A stretch of 35,306 bases of DNA from Rhodospirillales bacterium (GCA_007695045.1 REEP01000083.1:1-35306); one strand, 5' to 3'. Numbered from the stretch's first letter, positions 1 through 9,882 are shown. Made by a program: numbers and translations. The notes: generated from the sequence alone by a model not told the origin.

Positions 1-54
1 CGCGAAGGCGGGCGTACCGTCGGCGCCGGCGTCGTCGCCAAGATCATCGAGTAG
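1..54 (+). CDS. tuf: Elongation factor Tu, C-terminal end (partial)
   Basis: The first 17 codons read [17 protein letters not shown] followed by TAG. This is the highly conserved C-terminus of EF-Tu (end of domain 3), the GTPase that carries aminoacyl-tRNA to the ribosome. The rest of the gene lies left of the window. A tuf copy just upstream of rpsJ is the usual str-to-S10 junction in alphaproteobacteria. The 67-base spacer to rpsJ holds a purine-rich ribosome binding site but no obvious promoter or terminator, so read-through into the S10 operon is likely. Confidence 0.95.
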   Translation, partial: REGGRTVGAGVVAKIIE

Positions 55-121
55 GGTTGGCAGGCGTAGATGTATCGGCGAGCGTGCAGCCCCCAGGGAA
101 AGGCAATTCAGTAACGTCATC

Positions 122-430
122 ATGGAAAACCAGAACATCCGCATCGGACTGAAGGCCTTTGATCACCGCGTACTTGATCAGTCGGCCAAGGAGATCGTGA
201 ACACGGCGCGGCGCACGGGCGCGAACGTGCGTGGGCCGATCCCCTTGCCGACCCGGATCGAGCGGTACACGGTGTTGCGTTCGCCGCACATCGACAAGAA
301 GTCGCGTGAGCAGTTCGAGATCCGGACCCACAAGCGGGTCCTGGACATCATCGATCCGACACCCCAGACCGTGGACGCGCTGATGAAGCTCGACCTGGCG
401 GCCGGTGTCGACGTGGAAATCAAGCTTTAA
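122..430 (+). CDS. rpsJ: 30S ribosomal protein S10 (NusE)
   Basis: The 102-aa product has the usual S10 length and conserved segments such as [19 protein letters not shown] and the end DVEIKL. S10 sits in the 30S head near the A-site tRNA path. In its NusE role it also joins NusB in transcription antitermination. The ATG is preceded by a purine-rich AGGGAAAGG about 14 bases upstream. It is the first gene of the S10 operon, following tuf and preceding rplC. Confidence 0.98.
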   Translation: MENQNIRIGLKAFDHRVLDQSAKEIVNTARRTGANVRGPIPLPTRIERYTVLRSPHIDKKSREQFEIRTHKRVLDIIDPTPQTVDALMKLDLAAGVDVEIKL

Positions 431-460
431 AGGGTTGTCGAGGTCGAGGGCCGAACGGTT

Positions 461-1339
461 ATGCGCACCGGATTGATCGCGAAAAAGATGGGGATGTCGC
501 GCCTGTTCCAGGCGGACGGCGAGCACGTGCCGGTGACGGTTTTGCAGTTGGACGGCTGTCAGGTCGTGGCGCATCGCACCGAGGAACGCGACGGCTACAC
601 CGCGTTGCAACTGGGGACCGGCGCGGCAAAGGTGAAAAACGTCACCAGACCGCAGCGCGGGCATTTCGCCAAGGCCAAGGTCGAGCCGAAGCGGCGACTG
701 GTGGAATTCCGGGTGAGTGAGGACGCCATGGTCACCGTAGGGGCCACCCTCACCGCCGACCACTTCGTCGCCGGGCAGACGGTGGATGTCACCGGCACCT
801 CCATCGGCAAGGGCTTTGCCGGCGGCATGAAGCGCCACGGCTTTCACGGACTCCGCGCCAGTCACGGCGTCTCCATTAGCCACCGCAGCCTGGGATCGAC
901 CGGCCAGTGCCAAGATCCGGGCAAGGTGTTCAAAGGCAAGAAGATGCCGGGTCAGTTGGGCAACCGTCAGGTGACCGTGCACAATCTTGTGGTGGCCGAC
1001 TGCGACGCGGAACGGGGCCTGATCTTGCTCAAGGGCGCGGTGCCCGGCCCGAAGGGCAGTTATGTATTGATCCGCGACGCGGTGAAACGCCCGGCCCATG
1101 ATGGGGTCCCTTTCCCGGCGGCGGTACGCGCTGCACCGGAAGGTGAACCCGGTCCGGAGGCCGGGGGCCCGGTCCCTCCGGAGGACGGCACGCCGGCCGA
1201 TCCGGTGACTGCGGCCGCCGAGGGTGGCGGCGCGGCCGCGTCGGACCTGCCTGAGGCGGCCGGGTCCGGCGCCGTGGACGAGCCGCGAAGCGAAGTGCCT
1301 GCGCCCGACGACGGCGCCAGCGCGCCCCAGAAGGAATAG
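461..1339 (+). CDS. rplC: 50S ribosomal protein L3 with long acidic C-terminal tail
   Basis: Residues 1 to about 210 are a normal L3, starting [16 protein letters not shown] and carrying [17 protein letters not shown] and [19 protein letters not shown]. The latter is the loop that reaches the peptidyl transferase centre. L3 is an early assembly protein of the 50S subunit. The protein is 292 aa, about 80 residues longer than the compact bacterial L3. The extra part, from about residue 215, is rich in Ala, Pro, Glu, Asp and Gly and is probably disordered. The same reading frame continues without a break into rplD, six bases away. A frameshift is unlikely because the tail ends cleanly before the rplD start. 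Confidence 0.96.
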   Translation: MRTGLIAKKMGMSRLFQADGEHVPVTVLQLDGCQVVAHRTEERDGYTALQLGTGAAKVKNVTRPQRGHFAKAKVEPKRRLVEFRVSEDAMVTVGATLTADHFVAGQTVDVTGTSIGKGFAGGMKRHGFHGLRASHGVSISHRSLGSTGQCQDPGKVFKGKKMPGQLGNRQVTVHNLVVADCDAERGLILLKGAVPGPKGSYVLIRDAVKRPAHDGVPFPAAVRAAPEGEPGPEAGGPVPPEDGTPADPVTAAAEGGGAAASDLPEAAGSGAVDEPRSEVPAPDDGASAPQKE

Positions 1340-1345
1340 CCGACG

Positions 1346-1966
1346 ATGCAATGCGACGTGGTCAATCTGGACAACGAGACGGTGGGCACCGTGGACCTGG
1401 AAGACGCGGTGTTCGGGCTCGATGTGCGCCGGGACATTCTGGCTCGCTGCGTCAACTGGCAACTGGCCAAACGTCGCGCCGGCACGCACAAGGTGAAAGG
1501 GCGGAGCGAGGTAGCTGCCACCTCGAAGAAGCCGTTTCGCCAGAAAGGAACCGGCCGTGCCCGCCAGGGATCGCTCAAGGGACCCCATCAGCGGGGCGGC
1601 GGCGTGGTGTTCGGTCCTCACCCGCGGGATCATGCGCACGACCTGCCGAAGAAAGTGCGTCGGCTCGCTCTCAAAACGGCACTGTCGGCGAAGCGGGCGT
1701 CGGGCACGCTGGTGGTCCTGGACAAGGCGGAACTGGCCGAGGCCAAGACCAAGGCGTTGGCGGAACGGGCTGCCAAACTCGGCTGGCGGTCGGTCTTGCT
1801 GATCGACGGCAACGAGATGGATCCCGGTTTCGTCCGCGCCGCCCGCAATATTGTCGGGATCGACCTGCTGCCGAGCCGCGGCGCCAATGTCTATGACATC
1901 CTCCGCAAGGACACCCTGGTTTTGACCCGGGCGGCGGTGGAACAGCTTCAGGAGCGGCTGAAATGA
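1346..1966 (+). CDS. rplD: 50S ribosomal protein L4
   Basis: The 206-aa product carries the L4 hallmark loop ([20 protein letters not shown], then [12 protein letters not shown]), which lines the polypeptide exit tunnel. It also has the following conserved helix with [15 protein letters not shown]4 is an early 50S assembly protein. In enterobacteria it represses its own S10 operon, but no matching leader was recognised here. The stop overlaps the rplW start by four bases (ATGA), which implies translational coupling. Confidence 0.98.
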   Translation: MQCDVVNLDNETVGTVDLEDAVFGLDVRRDILARCVNWQLAKRRAGTHKVKGRSEVAATSKKPFRQKGTGRARQGSLKGPHQRGGGVVFGPHPRDHAHDLPKKVRRLALKTALSAKRASGTLVVLDKAELAEAKTKALAERAAKLGWRSVLLIDGNEMDPGFVRAARNIVGIDLLPSRGANVYDILRKDTLVLTRAAVEQLQERLK

Positions 1967-2289
1967 CAAAGCGTTATGTACGGCCGCCGGTGTCGCTGAG
2001 CCAGGAACGCCGGTACGAAATCATTCGCCGTCCGGTGATCAGTGAAAAGTCGACCATGCTGTCGGAATACAACCAGGTCACGTTCCTGGTGGCTGTGGAT
2101 GCCAGCAAGCCGGAAATCCGGGCTGCGGTGGAGGATCTGTTCAAGGTCAAGGTGACGGCGGTGAATACCCTGCGCCAGAAGGGCAAGGTCAAGCGCTTCC
2201 GTGGGCAGATCGGTCGGCGGGCCGATACCAAGAAGGCGATCGTAACCCTGGCCGAGGGCCATTCCATCGACGTGACCACGGGCCTGTAG
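1963..2289 (+). CDS. rplW: 50S ribosomal protein L23
   Basis: This is a 108-aa L23 with the signature [14 protein letters not shown] near the N-terminus and the loop segment [21 protein letters not shown]23 lies at the tunnel exit and is the docking point for trigger factor and SRP. The first 15 or so residues ([16 protein letters not shown]) extend beyond the shortest family members. The start overlaps the rplD stop, and rplB follows after 16 bases. Confidence 0.97.
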   Translation: MTKRYVRPPVSLSQERRYEIIRRPVISEKSTMLSEYNQVTFLVAVDASKPEIRAAVEDLFKVKVTAVNTLRQKGKVKRFRGQIGRRADTKKAIVTLAEGHSIDVTTGL

Positions 2290-2305
2290 AGGGGTATCGA
2301 CGGTT

Positions 2306-3136
2306 ATGGCGCTCAAGCAATACAAGCCTACCACGCCGGGACGCCGCGGCCTCGTGCTGGTCAACCGGTCTGCCTTGTGGAAAGGCAAGCCGGAAAAGGC
2401 GCTGACCGAAGGTCTGCACAACACCGGCGGACGCAACAATCACGGGCGGATCACGGCGCGCCGGCGCGGCGGTGGCCACAAGCAGCGCTATCGGATCATC
2501 GACTTCAAGCGGACAAAGGTGGATGTGCCGGCGACCGTGGAACGGCTCGAATACGACCCGAACCGGACCGCGTTCATTGCCCTGATCCGCTACGAAGACG
2601 GGGAGAAGGCGTACATCCTGGCACCGCAGCGGGTGAGTCCGGGCGACACGGTGATGGCCGGCCGCGGCGCCGACATCAAGCCGGGCAACGCTCTGCCGAT
2701 GCAGAACATCCCGGTCGGGACCATCATCCACAACGTGGAGATGAAGCGCGGAAAGGGTGGCCAGATTGCCCGGTCTGCCGGAACGTATGCGCAACTGATC
2801 GGCAAGGACCAGGGCTATGCACAGCTTCGCCTGAGTTCCGGGGAGTTGCGCGTCGTCCGGGCCGAGTGCATGGCCACGGTGGGCGCGGTCTCCAACCCGG
2901 ACCAGCAGAATGTGAAGCTGGGCAAGGCCGGTCGCAGCCGTTGGCTCGGCAAGCGGCCGTCGGTGCGGGGCGTGGTGATGAACCCGGTGGACCACCCCCA
3001 TGGGGGTGGCGAAGGCCGGACCTCGGGTGGACGCCATCCGGTGACGCCGTGGGGCAAGCCGACCAAGGGGCATCGCACCCGCAAGAACAAGAAGACGGAT
3101 GGGCTGATTATCCGCCGTCGCCATCAGAAAAAGTAA
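2306..3136 (+). CDS. rplB: 50S ribosomal protein L2
   Basis: The 276-aa protein has the standard L2 length. It contains [20 protein letters not shown] in the N-terminal part and the C-terminal [20 protein letters not shown], with the conserved histidine implicated in peptidyl transferase activity. L2 is needed for subunit association and tRNA binding. It lies between rplW and rpsS in the usual S10-operon order. Confidence 0.98.
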   Translation: MALKQYKPTTPGRRGLVLVNRSALWKGKPEKALTEGLHNTGGRNNHGRITARRRGGGHKQRYRIIDFKRTKVDVPATVERLEYDPNRTAFIALIRYEDGEKAYILAPQRVSPGDTVMAGRGADIKPGNALPMQNIPVGTIIHNVEMKRGKGGQIARSAGTYAQLIGKDQGYAQLRLSSGELRVVRAECMATVGAVSNPDQQNVKLGKAGRSRWLGKRPSVRGVVMNPVDHPHGGGEGRTSGGRHPVTPWGKPTKGHRTRKNKKTDGLIIRRRHQKK

Positions 3137-3155
3137 GGGTAAGGAGGCCGCTTAA

Positions 3156-3437
3156 GTGCCGCGCTCGGTTTGGAAAGGCCCGTTCGTTGACGGCTATCTG
3201 CTCCACAAGGCTGAGAAAGCCCGTTCGTCCGGGCGCAAGGAAGTGATCCGGACCTGGTCGCGCCGGTCGACGATATTGCCGCAGTTCGTGGGTCTGACCT
3301 TCGGTGTGTACAACGGCCGGAAGTTCATCCCGGTGCTGGTGACGGAAAATATGGTCGGCCACAAGTTCGGCGAGTTCTCGCCGACGCGGACCTTCACCGG
3401 GCATTCCGGTGACAAGAAGGCGAAGAGAGGCCGGTGA
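3156..3437 (+). CDS. rpsS: 30S ribosomal protein S19
   Basis: This 93-aa S19 starts with GTG and begins [15 protein letters not shown]. It contains [17 protein letters not shown] and [13 protein letters not shown]19 forms a complex with S13 in the 30S head. The GTG is set by a strong ribosome binding site, AAGGAGG, ending nine bases upstream. The stop codon overlaps the start region of rplV. Confidence 0.97.
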   Translation: MPRSVWKGPFVDGYLLHKAEKARSSGRKEVIRTWSRRSTILPQFVGLTFGVYNGRKFIPVLVTENMVGHKFGEFSPTRTFTGHSGDKKAKRGR

Positions 3438-3826
3438 TGGGAAAACCCGCTGCGGAACGGCGGCTGGCCGATAACGAGGCGATGGCGTTCGCGCGCCACG
3501 TGCGGTCGAGCCCCCAAAAGGTCAACCTCGTGGTGGCACAGATCCGCGGCCTTGCCTGCGACAAGGCGCTTGCGGAACTCGCCTTCTCGTCGCGTCGCGT
3601 GGCCGGCGAGGTGCGCAAGCTGCTGATGTCGGCGATCGCCAACGCCGAGAACAACCATCAACTGGATGTGGATCGGCTGGTGGTGGCGGAAGCGACGGTG
3701 GGCCGTGCCATGGTGTTGAAACGCTGGCGCCCGCGGGCGCGCGGCCGGGTCGGACGGATTCAGAAGCCCTACAGCAACATTCGGCTGGTGCTGCGGGAAC
3801 GGGATGACGAAGAGGACACGTTGTAA
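3437..3826 (+). CDS. rplV: 50S ribosomal protein L22
   Basis: L22 carries the conserved [17 protein letters not shown] near the start and [20 protein letters not shown] in the extended hairpin that reaches the exit tunnel. Two in-frame starts exist, GTG at 3434 and ATG at 3437. The ATG is chosen because GAGAGG sits six bases upstream of it, giving 129 aa. The protein ends with a short acidic tail (RDDEEDTL). Its stop overlaps the rpsC start by one base (TAATG). Confidence 0.96.
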   Translation: MGKPAAERRLADNEAMAFARHVRSSPQKVNLVVAQIRGLACDKALAELAFSSRRVAGEVRKLLMSAIANAENNHQLDVDRLVVAEATVGRAMVLKRWRPRARGRVGRIQKPYSNIRLVLRERDDEEDTL

Positions 3827-4503
3827 TGGGCCAAAAGGTCAATCCGGTGGGGCTTCGCCTCGGCATCAACCGAACCTGGGATTCGCGCTGGTATGCCGGC
3901 GATGCCTATGGTTCGCTGTTGCATGAGGACCTGAACCTGCGCAAGATCCTGAAACAGCGGCTGAATCAGGCGGGCGTCTCGCGCATTGTCATCGAGCGGC
4001 CGGCGAAGCGGGCGCGGATCACCATTCATACCGCGCGTCCCGGGGTTGTGATTGGCAAGAAAGGCGCCGATATCGAGAAGCTCCGCAAGGACCTTGCAAA
4101 GATCGCAGGGGCCGACGTTCATCTCAATATCGTCGAAATCCGCAAGCCGGAGATCGAGGCCCAACTCGTCGCCGAAGGTGTGGCGCAACAGTTGGAGCGC
4201 CGGGTATCCACGCGGCGGGCGATGAAGCGGGCAGTGCAGTCGGCGATGCGGCTCGGTGCTCAAGGCATCCGCATCAACTGCGCGGGACGGCTCGGCGGTG
4301 CCGAAATCGCCCGGTCGGTGTGGTACCGGGAAGGACGGGTGCCACTGCATACACTGCGGGCGCATGTGGATTATGGCGTGGCCGAGGCGCGCACGACCTA
4401 CGGCGTGTGTGGTGTCAAGGTCTGGATCTACAAAGGCGACATCATGGCGCACGATCCCATGGCCATGGACAAGCGCACCATGGAACAGCAACCGGGCCGC
4501 TGA
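3826..4503 (+). CDS. rpsC: 30S ribosomal protein S3
   Basis: The 225-aa S3 begins [20 protein letters not shown]. Its KH-type RNA-binding domain has the GXXG loop as [13 protein letters not shown], followed by the C-terminal S3 domain ([21 protein letters not shown]). S3 lies at the mRNA entry site and contributes to the ribosomal helicase. A 6-bp hairpin (GGCCGC-TGAG-GCGGCC, 4495-4510) spans the stop codon. A 50-base spacer to rplP follows, the longest in this part of the operon. Confidence 0.98.
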   Translation: MGQKVNPVGLRLGINRTWDSRWYAGDAYGSLLHEDLNLRKILKQRLNQAGVSRIVIERPAKRARITIHTARPGVVIGKKGADIEKLRKDLAKIAGADVHLNIVEIRKPEIEAQLVAEGVAQQLERRVSTRRAMKRAVQSAMRLGAQGIRINCAGRLGGAEIARSVWYREGRVPLHTLRAHVDYGVAEARTTYGVCGVKVWIYKGDIMAHDPMAMDKRTMEQQPGR

Positions 4504-4553
4504 GGCGGCCTCTCTGCGGTCAGGAACGATACTCGGACGAGTTTTAAGCAGTC

Positions 4554-4973
4554 ATGTTGAGCCCTAAACGCACCAAGTTTCGCAAGCAACAGAAGGGCCG
4601 GGTCCGCGGCGAGGCCAAGGGCGGAGTCGAACTTAGTTTCGGCGCCTATGGCCTGAAGGCAACCACGACGACGCGGATGACGGCGCGCCAGATCGAAGCG
4701 GCACGCCGGGCGATCACCCGCTACATGCGACGGGCCGGTCGTGTCTGGATCCGGGTGTTTCCCGATGTCCCGGTGAGCAGCAAGCCGGCGGAAGTGCGGA
4801 TGGGCGGCGGCAAGGGATCGCCGGAATACTGGATGGCTCGGGTGAAGCCCGGTCGGATCCTGTTCGAGGTGGATGGCGTTTCGCGCGAGATCGCGGAGGA
4901 GGCGTTTCGTCTGGCCTCGGCGAAGCTGCCGTGCCGGACGCGCTTCGTGGCCCGTCTGGGCGAGGAGGGGTGA
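4554..4973 (+). CDS. rplP: 50S ribosomal protein L16
   Basis: The 139-aa L16 begins [16 protein letters not shown] and contains [19 protein letters not shown], both family signatures. L16 binds near the A-site and the 5S rRNA region and is added late in 50S assembly. Length and content are ordinary. rpmC starts four bases after the stop. Confidence 0.98.
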   Translation: MLSPKRTKFRKQQKGRVRGEAKGGVELSFGAYGLKATTTTRMTARQIEAARRAITRYMRRAGRVWIRVFPDVPVSSKPAEVRMGGGKGSPEYWMARVKPGRILFEVDGVSREIAEEAFRLASAKLPCRTRFVARLGEEG

Positions 4974-4977
4974 CGCC

Positions 4978-5184
4978 ATGAAGCCGGAAGACTTGCGCAC
5001 CAAGTCCGACGACGAACTCAAGCAGCAGATCACCGACCTGCGGCGTGAAGGGTTCAACCTTCGCTTTCAGGTGGCGAGTGGTCAGCTGGAGAATACCGCA
5101 CGGCGCCGGCAGGTCCGGCGCGACATCGCGCGGGTGAAAACCATTCTGGGCGAGCGGCGCCGCAAAGTGCCGCAGAAGACCTGA
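4978..5184 (+). CDS. rpmC: 50S ribosomal protein L29
   Basis: This is a 68-aa L29 starting [20 protein letters not shown], with the typical two-helix pattern and the conserved [20 protein letters not shown]29 sits by L23 at the tunnel exit. The frame stays open upstream to 4873 inside rplP. The ATG at 4978 is the real start, because it gives the family's normal N-terminus and has GAGGAGGGG just upstream. Confidence 0.97.
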   Translation: MKPEDLRTKSDDELKQQITDLRREGFNLRFQVASGQLENTARRRQVRRDIARVKTILGERRRKVPQKT

Positions 5185-5197
5185 CAAGGGGCGGTTG

Positions 5198-5503
5198 ATG
5201 CCAAGGCGTGTCATGCAAGGGGTCGTGGTCAGCGACGCAATGGACAAGACGATTGTCGTCAAGGTCGAGCGCCGTGTCATGCACCCGATCTATAAGAAAT
5301 TCGTGCGTCAGTCTAAAAAATATCTGGCTCACGATGAGGGTAATACCAGCAAAGCCGGCGATATCGTTCGGATCCGTGAGTGCCGCCCGTTATCTCGACG
5401 GAAGTGCTGGGAACTGCTGATGGAGCCGGCCGAGGTCGGCCAGAGCCCGTCTGACGGCGGCGGCGATGGCGGTTCGCCGGGACAGGAGGGGATGACGGCA
5501 TGA
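5198..5503 (+). CDS. rpsQ: 30S ribosomal protein S17
   Basis: S17 begins [20 protein letters not shown], the alphaproteobacterial form, and carries [20 protein letters not shown]. It is a primary 16S rRNA-binding protein of the 30S body. A TTG at 5195 lies one codon before the ATG, but the conserved N-terminus favours 5198, giving 101 aa. The last 20 or so residues are a Gly/Ser/Asp-rich tail ([10 protein letters not shown] region) beyond the usual fold. The stop overlaps the rplN start by four bases (ATGA). Confidence 0.96.
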   Translation: MPRRVMQGVVVSDAMDKTIVVKVERRVMHPIYKKFVRQSKKYLAHDEGNTSKAGDIVRIRECRPLSRRKCWELLMEPAEVGQSPSDGGGDGGSPGQEGMTA

Positions 5504-5868
5504 TCCAGGTTGAGACAGACTTGGACGTGGCCGACAACTCGGGTGCCAAGCGGGTGCGGTGCATCCGCGTTCTCGGCGGGTCGGGGCGGCGCTACGCCCG
5601 GGTGGGGGACGTAATCGTGGTCACCGTCAAGGACGCGATTCCGCGAGGACGGGTGAAGAAAGGCGATGTTTTGCGGGCCGTGGTCGTGCGCACCGCCAAG
5701 GACGTGCTGCGCAACGACGGCTCGGCCATCCGGTTTGATCGCAATGCCGCGGTGCTGATCAACAAGCAGGGCGAGCCCATCGGGACCCGCATTTTCGGCC
5801 CCGTCACCCGGGAACTGCGTGGCCGGGGGTACATGAAGATCATTTCGCTGGCCCCTGAGGTGCTGTGA
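5500..5868 (+). CDS. rplN: 50S ribosomal protein L14
   Basis: The 122-aa L14 has the standard length and begins [19 protein letters not shown]. It contains [18 protein letters not shown] and [10 protein letters not shown]14 forms part of the subunit interface and is the binding site of the silencing factor RsfS. It overlaps rpsQ by four bases. Confidence 0.98.
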   Translation: MIQVETDLDVADNSGAKRVRCIRVLGGSGRRYARVGDVIVVTVKDAIPRGRVKKGDVLRAVVVRTAKDVLRNDGSAIRFDRNAAVLINKQGEPIGTRIFGPVTRELRGRGYMKIISLAPEVL

Positions 5869-5882
5869 GGAGGTGCTGTGAC

Positions 5883-6221
5883 ATGACGGGCAACGATCGT
5901 GCGGTCAAACTCAGGGTCAAAAAGGGTGACCGGGTTGTGGTGCTGGCCGGCCGCAGCAAAGGCGGCACCGGAGAGGTGCTTAAGGTGATGCCGAAGGAAC
6001 AGACCTGCATCGTGTCGGGGGTCAACATGGTCAAGCGGCACACCCGGCCGGGGCCGCAATCGCCCGGCGGCATCGTCGAAAAGGAGGGGCCGATCCACGT
6101 GTCCAACTTGGCGCATGCGGATCCCAAAACCGGAAAACCCACTCGGGTGGGCTTCAAGTTCCTCGCCGATGGCCGCAAGGTGCGCTTCGCCAAGCGGTCC
6201 GGCGAGATCATCGACAGGTAG
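5883..6221 (+). CDS. rplX: 50S ribosomal protein L24
   Basis: The 112-aa L24 has the KOW motif [20 protein letters not shown] near the N-terminus and the conserved [15 protein letters not shown]. It initiates 50S assembly and lies near the tunnel exit. A GTG at 5865 is in frame but overlaps the rplN stop. The ATG at 5883 is chosen because AGGAGG lies nine bases upstream and the resulting N-terminus fits the family. Confidence 0.96.
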   Translation: MTGNDRAVKLRVKKGDRVVVLAGRSKGGTGEVLKVMPKEQTCIVSGVNMVKRHTRPGPQSPGGIVEKEGPIHVSNLAHADPKTGKPTRVGFKFLADGRKVRFAKRSGEIIDR

Positions 6222-6233
6222 CAGAGCGCGACG

Positions 6234-6773
6234 ATGCCACGTCTCAGAGAGCATTATCATAAAGTTGTGCGCCCGGCGCTGCACGAGCAGTTCAGTTACG
6301 CCAACCCCATGCAGATCCCGCGCTTGAGCAAGATCGTCCTCAACATGGGTGTGGGGGAAGGGGCGCAGGACCGCAAGAAGGTGGAGGCGGCCGCGTCGGA
6401 GATGGCGCTGATTGCCGGCCAGAAACCCGTCATCACGCGTGCCAAGAAGTCGGTGGCCTCGTTCAAGATCCGAGACGGCATGGCGATCGGCTGCATGGTG
6501 ACGCTGCGACGTGCGCACATGTACGAGTTTCTGGACCGCTTGGTAAACATTGCCCTGCCGCGGATTCGTGACTTCCGCGGTGTCTCGCGGAAGAGTTTCG
6601 ATGGTCGGGGTAACTTCTCCATGGGGCTCAAGGAGCAGATCATTTTCGCTGAAATCGACTATGACAAGGTGGACGCCATCCGCGGCCTGGACATCGTGAT
6701 GTGCACGACGGCCAAGAGCGACGCGGAAGCGATGGCGTTGTTGAAGGCATTCGACATGCCGTTTGCCAACTAA
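6234..6773 (+). CDS. rplE: 50S ribosomal protein L5
   Basis: The 179-aa L5 contains [37 protein letters not shown] and [15 protein letters not shown], all family signatures. L5 binds 5S rRNA and contacts S13 and P-site tRNA. Length and content are ordinary. It lies 12 bases after rplX and 21 before rpsN. Confidence 0.98.
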   Translation: MPRLREHYHKVVRPALHEQFSYANPMQIPRLSKIVLNMGVGEGAQDRKKVEAAASEMALIAGQKPVITRAKKSVASFKIRDGMAIGCMVTLRRAHMYEFLDRLVNIALPRIRDFRGVSRKSFDGRGNFSMGLKEQIIFAEIDYDKVDAIRGLDIVMCTTAKSDAEAMALLKAFDMPFAN

Positions 6774-6794
6774 CGCCGTGGCGGAGAGACAGGT

Positions 6795-7100
6795 ATGGCC
6801 AAAAAGAGTTTGATCGAACGCAACAAGAAGCGCGAAAGGCTGGCCAAGCGGTTTGCCGCTCGCCGATCTCGGCTGAAGGCTGCGGCGCGTGACTCATCCT
6901 TGACCATGGAAGAGCAGTTCGCTGCCCGCCTCAAGCTCGCGCAACTGCCGCGCAATTCCGCGCCGGTGCGGGTGCGGCTTCGCTGCGAGTTGACCGGGCG
7001 AGCGCGCGGCAACTATCGGAAATTCAAGCTGTCCCGGATCGGGCTTCGGGACTTGGCCTCGAACGGTCAGGTCCCCGGCATGGTCAAGTCCAGTTGGTAG
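6795..7100 (+). CDS. rpsN: 30S ribosomal protein S14 (zinc-free type)
   Basis: This 101-aa S14 begins [16 protein letters not shown] and ends [13 protein letters not shown]. It contains [19 protein letters not shown]. It is the long form without the four-cysteine zinc knuckle: only one cysteine is visible in the motif area. S14 completes the 30S head with S19. It sits between rplE and rpsH as usual. Confidence 0.97.
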   Translation: MAKKSLIERNKKRERLAKRFAARRSRLKAAARDSSLTMEEQFAARLKLAQLPRNSAPVRVRLRCELTGRARGNYRKFKLSRIGLRDLASNGQVPGMVKSSW

Positions 7101-7123
7101 GTGACGGAGGGAAGTAGACGACC

Positions 7124-7522
7124 ATGGCGATGACCGATCCCCTCGGCGATATGCTCACGCGCATTCGCAACGGCCAACGGGCGCGCAAGAACGCGGTGAC
7201 GGCACCGGCATCGATGATGCGCGTACGCGTGCTGGAGGTGTTGCAGCGGGAAGGTTTCATTCGCGGCTATGATCGCTACGAAGTGCGATCCGGTGTCAGC
7301 GAACTCAGAATCGAACTCAAGTATCACGAGGGCCAACCGGTGATCCGGGAGATCAGTCGCGTGTCGAAACCGGGGCGACGGGTCTATTCCAAGATCAAGG
7401 ATCTGCCGAAGGTGTACAACGGTCTGGGAATCTCCATTCTGTCGACGCCGCAAGGGGTGCTTTCCGATGCCGAGGCGCGGGAGGCGAACGTGGGTGGCGA
7501 GGTACTGTGCAATGTTTTCTAG
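7124..7522 (+). CDS. rpsH: 30S ribosomal protein S8
   Basis: The 132-aa S8 begins [18 protein letters not shown], carries [19 protein letters not shown], and ends GGEVLCNVF, close to the family's usual GGEVLC ending. S8 is a primary binder in the centre of 16S rRNA. In E. coli it represses the spc operon at rplE, but no site was recognised here. Confidence 0.98.
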   Translation: MAMTDPLGDMLTRIRNGQRARKNAVTAPASMMRVRVLEVLQREGFIRGYDRYEVRSGVSELRIELKYHEGQPVIREISRVSKPGRRVYSKIKDLPKVYNGLGISILSTPQGVLSDAEAREANVGGEVLCNVF

Positions 7523-7543
7523 GTTGAGCGGGCGGATGAGATC

Positions 7544-8077
7544 ATGTCGCGGGTAGGCAAGCACCCGATTGTCGTGCCGGACGGGGTGAGCGTCCACATT
7601 CAGGGACACGACGTGCGTGCGACGGGCAAGCTCGGCACGCTGAGCGCGCGCATGATGGACGAAGTGTCCCTGACTCTGGAAGAGTCCCAGCTGTGGGTGC
7701 GGCCGAAATCGGACACGAAAAAGGCGCGCATGATGTGGGGCACAGCGCGTGCCCTGGTCAACAACTTGGTCCAGGGTGTCGCCAACGGCTTCGAGCGCAA
7801 GCTGGAGATCACCGGCGTCGGCTACCGCGCCCAGGTACAGGGCTCGGACTTGGTGCTGCAGCTCGGCTACAGCCACGAGGTCCGTTACCCGATCCCCGAC
7901 GGCATCAAGGTCGTGTGCCCTGATCAGACGCATATCGTCGTATCCGGCGCTGACAAGCAGCGCGTGGGGCAGGTAGCGGCCGAAATCCGCGCCTATCGCA
8001 AGGTCGAACCCTACAAGGGTAAAGGCATTCGCTATGATGACGAGATCGTTCGTCGCAAGGAAGGCAAGAAGAAGTAG
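7544..8077 (+). CDS. rplF: 50S ribosomal protein L6
   Basis: The 177-aa L6 begins MSRVGKHPIVVPDGV and has the two similar domains of the family. The linker motif is GFERKLEITGVGYRAQVQG and the C-terminal signature is YKGKGIRYDDEIVRRKEGKK. L6 lies near the factor-binding region of the 50S subunit. Its length is normal. Confidence 0.98.
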   Translation: MSRVGKHPIVVPDGVSVHIQGHDVRATGKLGTLSARMMDEVSLTLEESQLWVRPKSDTKKARMMWGTARALVNNLVQGVANGFERKLEITGVGYRAQVQGSDLVLQLGYSHEVRYPIPDGIKVVCPDQTHIVVSGADKQRVGQVAAEIRAYRKVEPYKGKGIRYDDEIVRRKEGKKK

Positions 8078-8087
8078 GCACTGATCC

Positions 8088-8450
8088 ATGGCCAACAAGC
8101 ATACTCTGTTCGCACGGCGTGCCAAACGCTCGCGCTATCGGCTTCGGCAACGCGGGCAAGGGCGTCCGCGCCTGTCTGTGTTCCGCTCGAGCAAGCATAT
8201 CTATGCGCAGGTCATCGACGACGCCGCCGGGCGCACGCTGGTCGCTGCCTCGAGCCGCGATCGTCAGCTCCAGGGCCGCGTCGACAAAGGCTCGGACTGC
8301 GAGGCGGCCAAGACCGTGGGCCAACTGGTGGCGGAACGGGCACTGGCGGCCGGGGTATCGGAAGTGGTGTTCGATCGCGGGGGCTACCGTTTTCATGGCC
8401 GTGTCCGCGCGCTAGCTGAGGCTGCCCGCGAGGGCGGCCTGAAGTTCTGA
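8088..8450 (+). CDS. rplR: 50S ribosomal protein L18
   Basis: This 120-aa L18 has the basic N-terminus [20 protein letters not shown], then [17 protein letters not shown], and ends with [20 protein letters not shown]. It binds 5S rRNA together with L5. It lies ten bases after rplF, and rpsE follows after 16 bases with a GAGGAGAGAG ribosome binding site. Confidence 0.98.
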   Translation: MANKHTLFARRAKRSRYRLRQRGQGRPRLSVFRSSKHIYAQVIDDAAGRTLVAASSRDRQLQGRVDKGSDCEAAKTVGQLVAERALAAGVSEVVFDRGGYRFHGRVRALAEAAREGGLKF

Positions 8451-8466
8451 GGAGAGAGTAACCGAT

Positions 8467-9042
8467 ATGGCACGGAAACCTGGCGGCCGGCGCCGGGAGG
8501 CGTCGCAGCCGACCGAAGAGACCGAACTGAAGGACAAGCTCGTCCACATCAACCGCGTGGCCAAGGTGGTCAAGGGCGGGCGCCGTTTTTCGTTCGCCGC
8601 CCTGGTTGTGGTGGGGGACGGCCGGGGTCGCGTGGGCTACGGGACCGGCAAGGCGCGCGAGGTTCCGGAAGCGATTCGGAAGGCGACCGACCGGGCCAAG
8701 GTGGACATGGTGCGAATTCCGCTCCGGGATGGCCGCACGTTGCACCACGACGTGACGGGCCGCTACGGTGCCGGCAAGGTCGTGGTCCGCGCGGCCCCCG
8801 CGGGCACCGGTGTTATCGCGGGCGGCCCCATGCGCGCCGTGTTCGAGACGATGGGTGTGCAGGATGTGGTGGCCAAGTCGCTTGGAACGGCCAATCCACA
8901 CAACATGATCCGCGCCACCTTCGCGGCGCTCGGCAGCTGTGCCGCACCCCGCTCCGTGGCGGCCAAGCGTGGCAAGACGCCGGGCGACATCATCGCGCGA
9001 CGTGAGCAGTCCGGTCCGCGCCAGAGCGGAGGTGATGCATGA
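8467..9042 (+). CDS. rpsE: 30S ribosomal protein S5
   Basis: The 191-aa S5 contains the double-stranded RNA-binding motif region [20 protein letters not shown] and the C-terminal signature with [20 protein letters not shown]5 shapes the mRNA entry tunnel and affects decoding accuracy. The N-terminal 20 residues are a family-typical variable lead. Its stop overlaps the rpmD start by four bases. Confidence 0.98.
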   Translation: MARKPGGRRREASQPTEETELKDKLVHINRVAKVVKGGRRFSFAALVVVGDGRGRVGYGTGKAREVPEAIRKATDRAKVDMVRIPLRDGRTLHHDVTGRYGAGKVVVRAAPAGTGVIAGGPMRAVFETMGVQDVVAKSLGTANPHNMIRATFAALGSCAAPRSVAAKRGKTPGDIIARREQSGPRQSGGDA

Positions 9043-9254
9043 GTGGGCACGAGGTTGGTGGCGGGCCAAGCCCGACCCGCATCCGGGTGACCCAGGTGGC
9101 AAGCCCGATCGGGCGGCGCCGCGATCAGCGTCAGACCCTGATCGGGCTCGGCCTCAACAAAATCGGTCGAACCCGGGAACTGGAGGATACCAGAGCCGTT
9201 CGCGGCATGATCGCGAAGGTGAAGCACTTGGTCAGGGTGGATGAAGCCGGTTGA
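9039..9254 (+). CDS. rpmD: 50S ribosomal protein L30
   Basis: This 71-aa L30 has the core [20 protein letters not shown] and [20 protein letters not shown]. An extra N-terminal segment of about 12 residues ([12 protein letters not shown]) precedes the core. The ATG overlapping the rpsE stop (ATGA) supports this start. L30 sits on the 50S surface and is not essential in many bacteria. Confidence 0.96.
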   Translation: MSGHEVGGGPSPTRIRVTQVASPIGRRRDQRQTLIGLGLNKIGRTRELEDTRAVRGMIAKVKHLVRVDEAG

Positions 9255-9309
9255 GGCCGGGGCACTCTCTGATGACGTCGGCGATTTGGTACGGGATACG
9301 GCAGCTGTC

Positions 9310-9852
9310 ATGAAACTCAACGATCTGCGGGACAATCCCGGGGCACGTCACGCACGCAAGCGGGTGGGGCGGGGCATCGGCTCGGGCCTCGGCAAGACGG
9401 CCGGCAAGGGTCACAAGGGCCAGAAGGCACGGTCCGGTGGCCGGACCATTCCGGGGTTCGAGGGCGGCCAGATGCCGCTGTATCGGCGCCTGCCCAAACG
9501 CGGGTTCAAGAACCCGATGCGCAAGACGTTCGTGATCGTCAATCTGGGCGCCATCCAGAAGGCCGTGGAAGCGGGGCGCCTGTCGGACGCTGGCCCGATC
9601 GACGAGGCGGCGTTGCAGGCGGCCGGCTTTTTCAAGCGCCGGCATGACGGTGTCCGCCTGCTGGCCAAGGGTGCGTTCTCGGCGCGGGTCGCTCTGTCCG
9701 TGACCGGGGCATCGCGGGCGGCGGTCGCAGCGGTGGAGAAGGCCGGCGGCTCGGTCGCGCTGACGGGCTTCGGCAAAGGCATGGACGGAGCCGAAAAAGA
9801 CGTCGCTGGTGCTGACACGGCACCGGCGGAGTCGCCGGAGCCGACGTCGTGA
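9310..9852 (+). CDS. rplO: 50S ribosomal protein L15
   Basis: L15 begins [20 protein letters not shown], the family N-terminus, and carries [13 protein letters not shown] and [17 protein letters not shown]. The frame is open upstream to an ATG at 9241 overlapping rpmD. That start would add 23 residues unlike L15, so 9310 is chosen despite a weak ribosome binding site, giving 180 aa. About 25 residues at the end, rich in Ala, Asp, Pro and Glu, form a tail beyond the usual fold. Confidence 0.94.
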   Translation: MKLNDLRDNPGARHARKRVGRGIGSGLGKTAGKGHKGQKARSGGRTIPGFEGGQMPLYRRLPKRGFKNPMRKTFVIVNLGAIQKAVEAGRLSDAGPIDEAALQAAGFFKRRHDGVRLLAKGAFSARVALSVTGASRAAVAAVEKAGGSVALTGFGKGMDGAEKDVAGADTAPAESPEPTS

Positions 9853-9882
9853 TGTGTAAGAAAGGGGCCGAAAGGCTTATTC

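Noticed and set aside
44-1969. Long minus-strand open frame opposite rpsJ-rplC-rplD (641 codons)
   Set aside because: It lies exactly opposite well-identified ribosomal genes, has no recognisable domain, and is expected in GC-rich DNA where antisense frames rarely meet stops.
9864-9880. Small GCC-GAAA-GGC hairpin at the secY ribosome binding site
   Set aside because: Only three strong pairs plus G-U; too weak to count as a regulator without conservation data.
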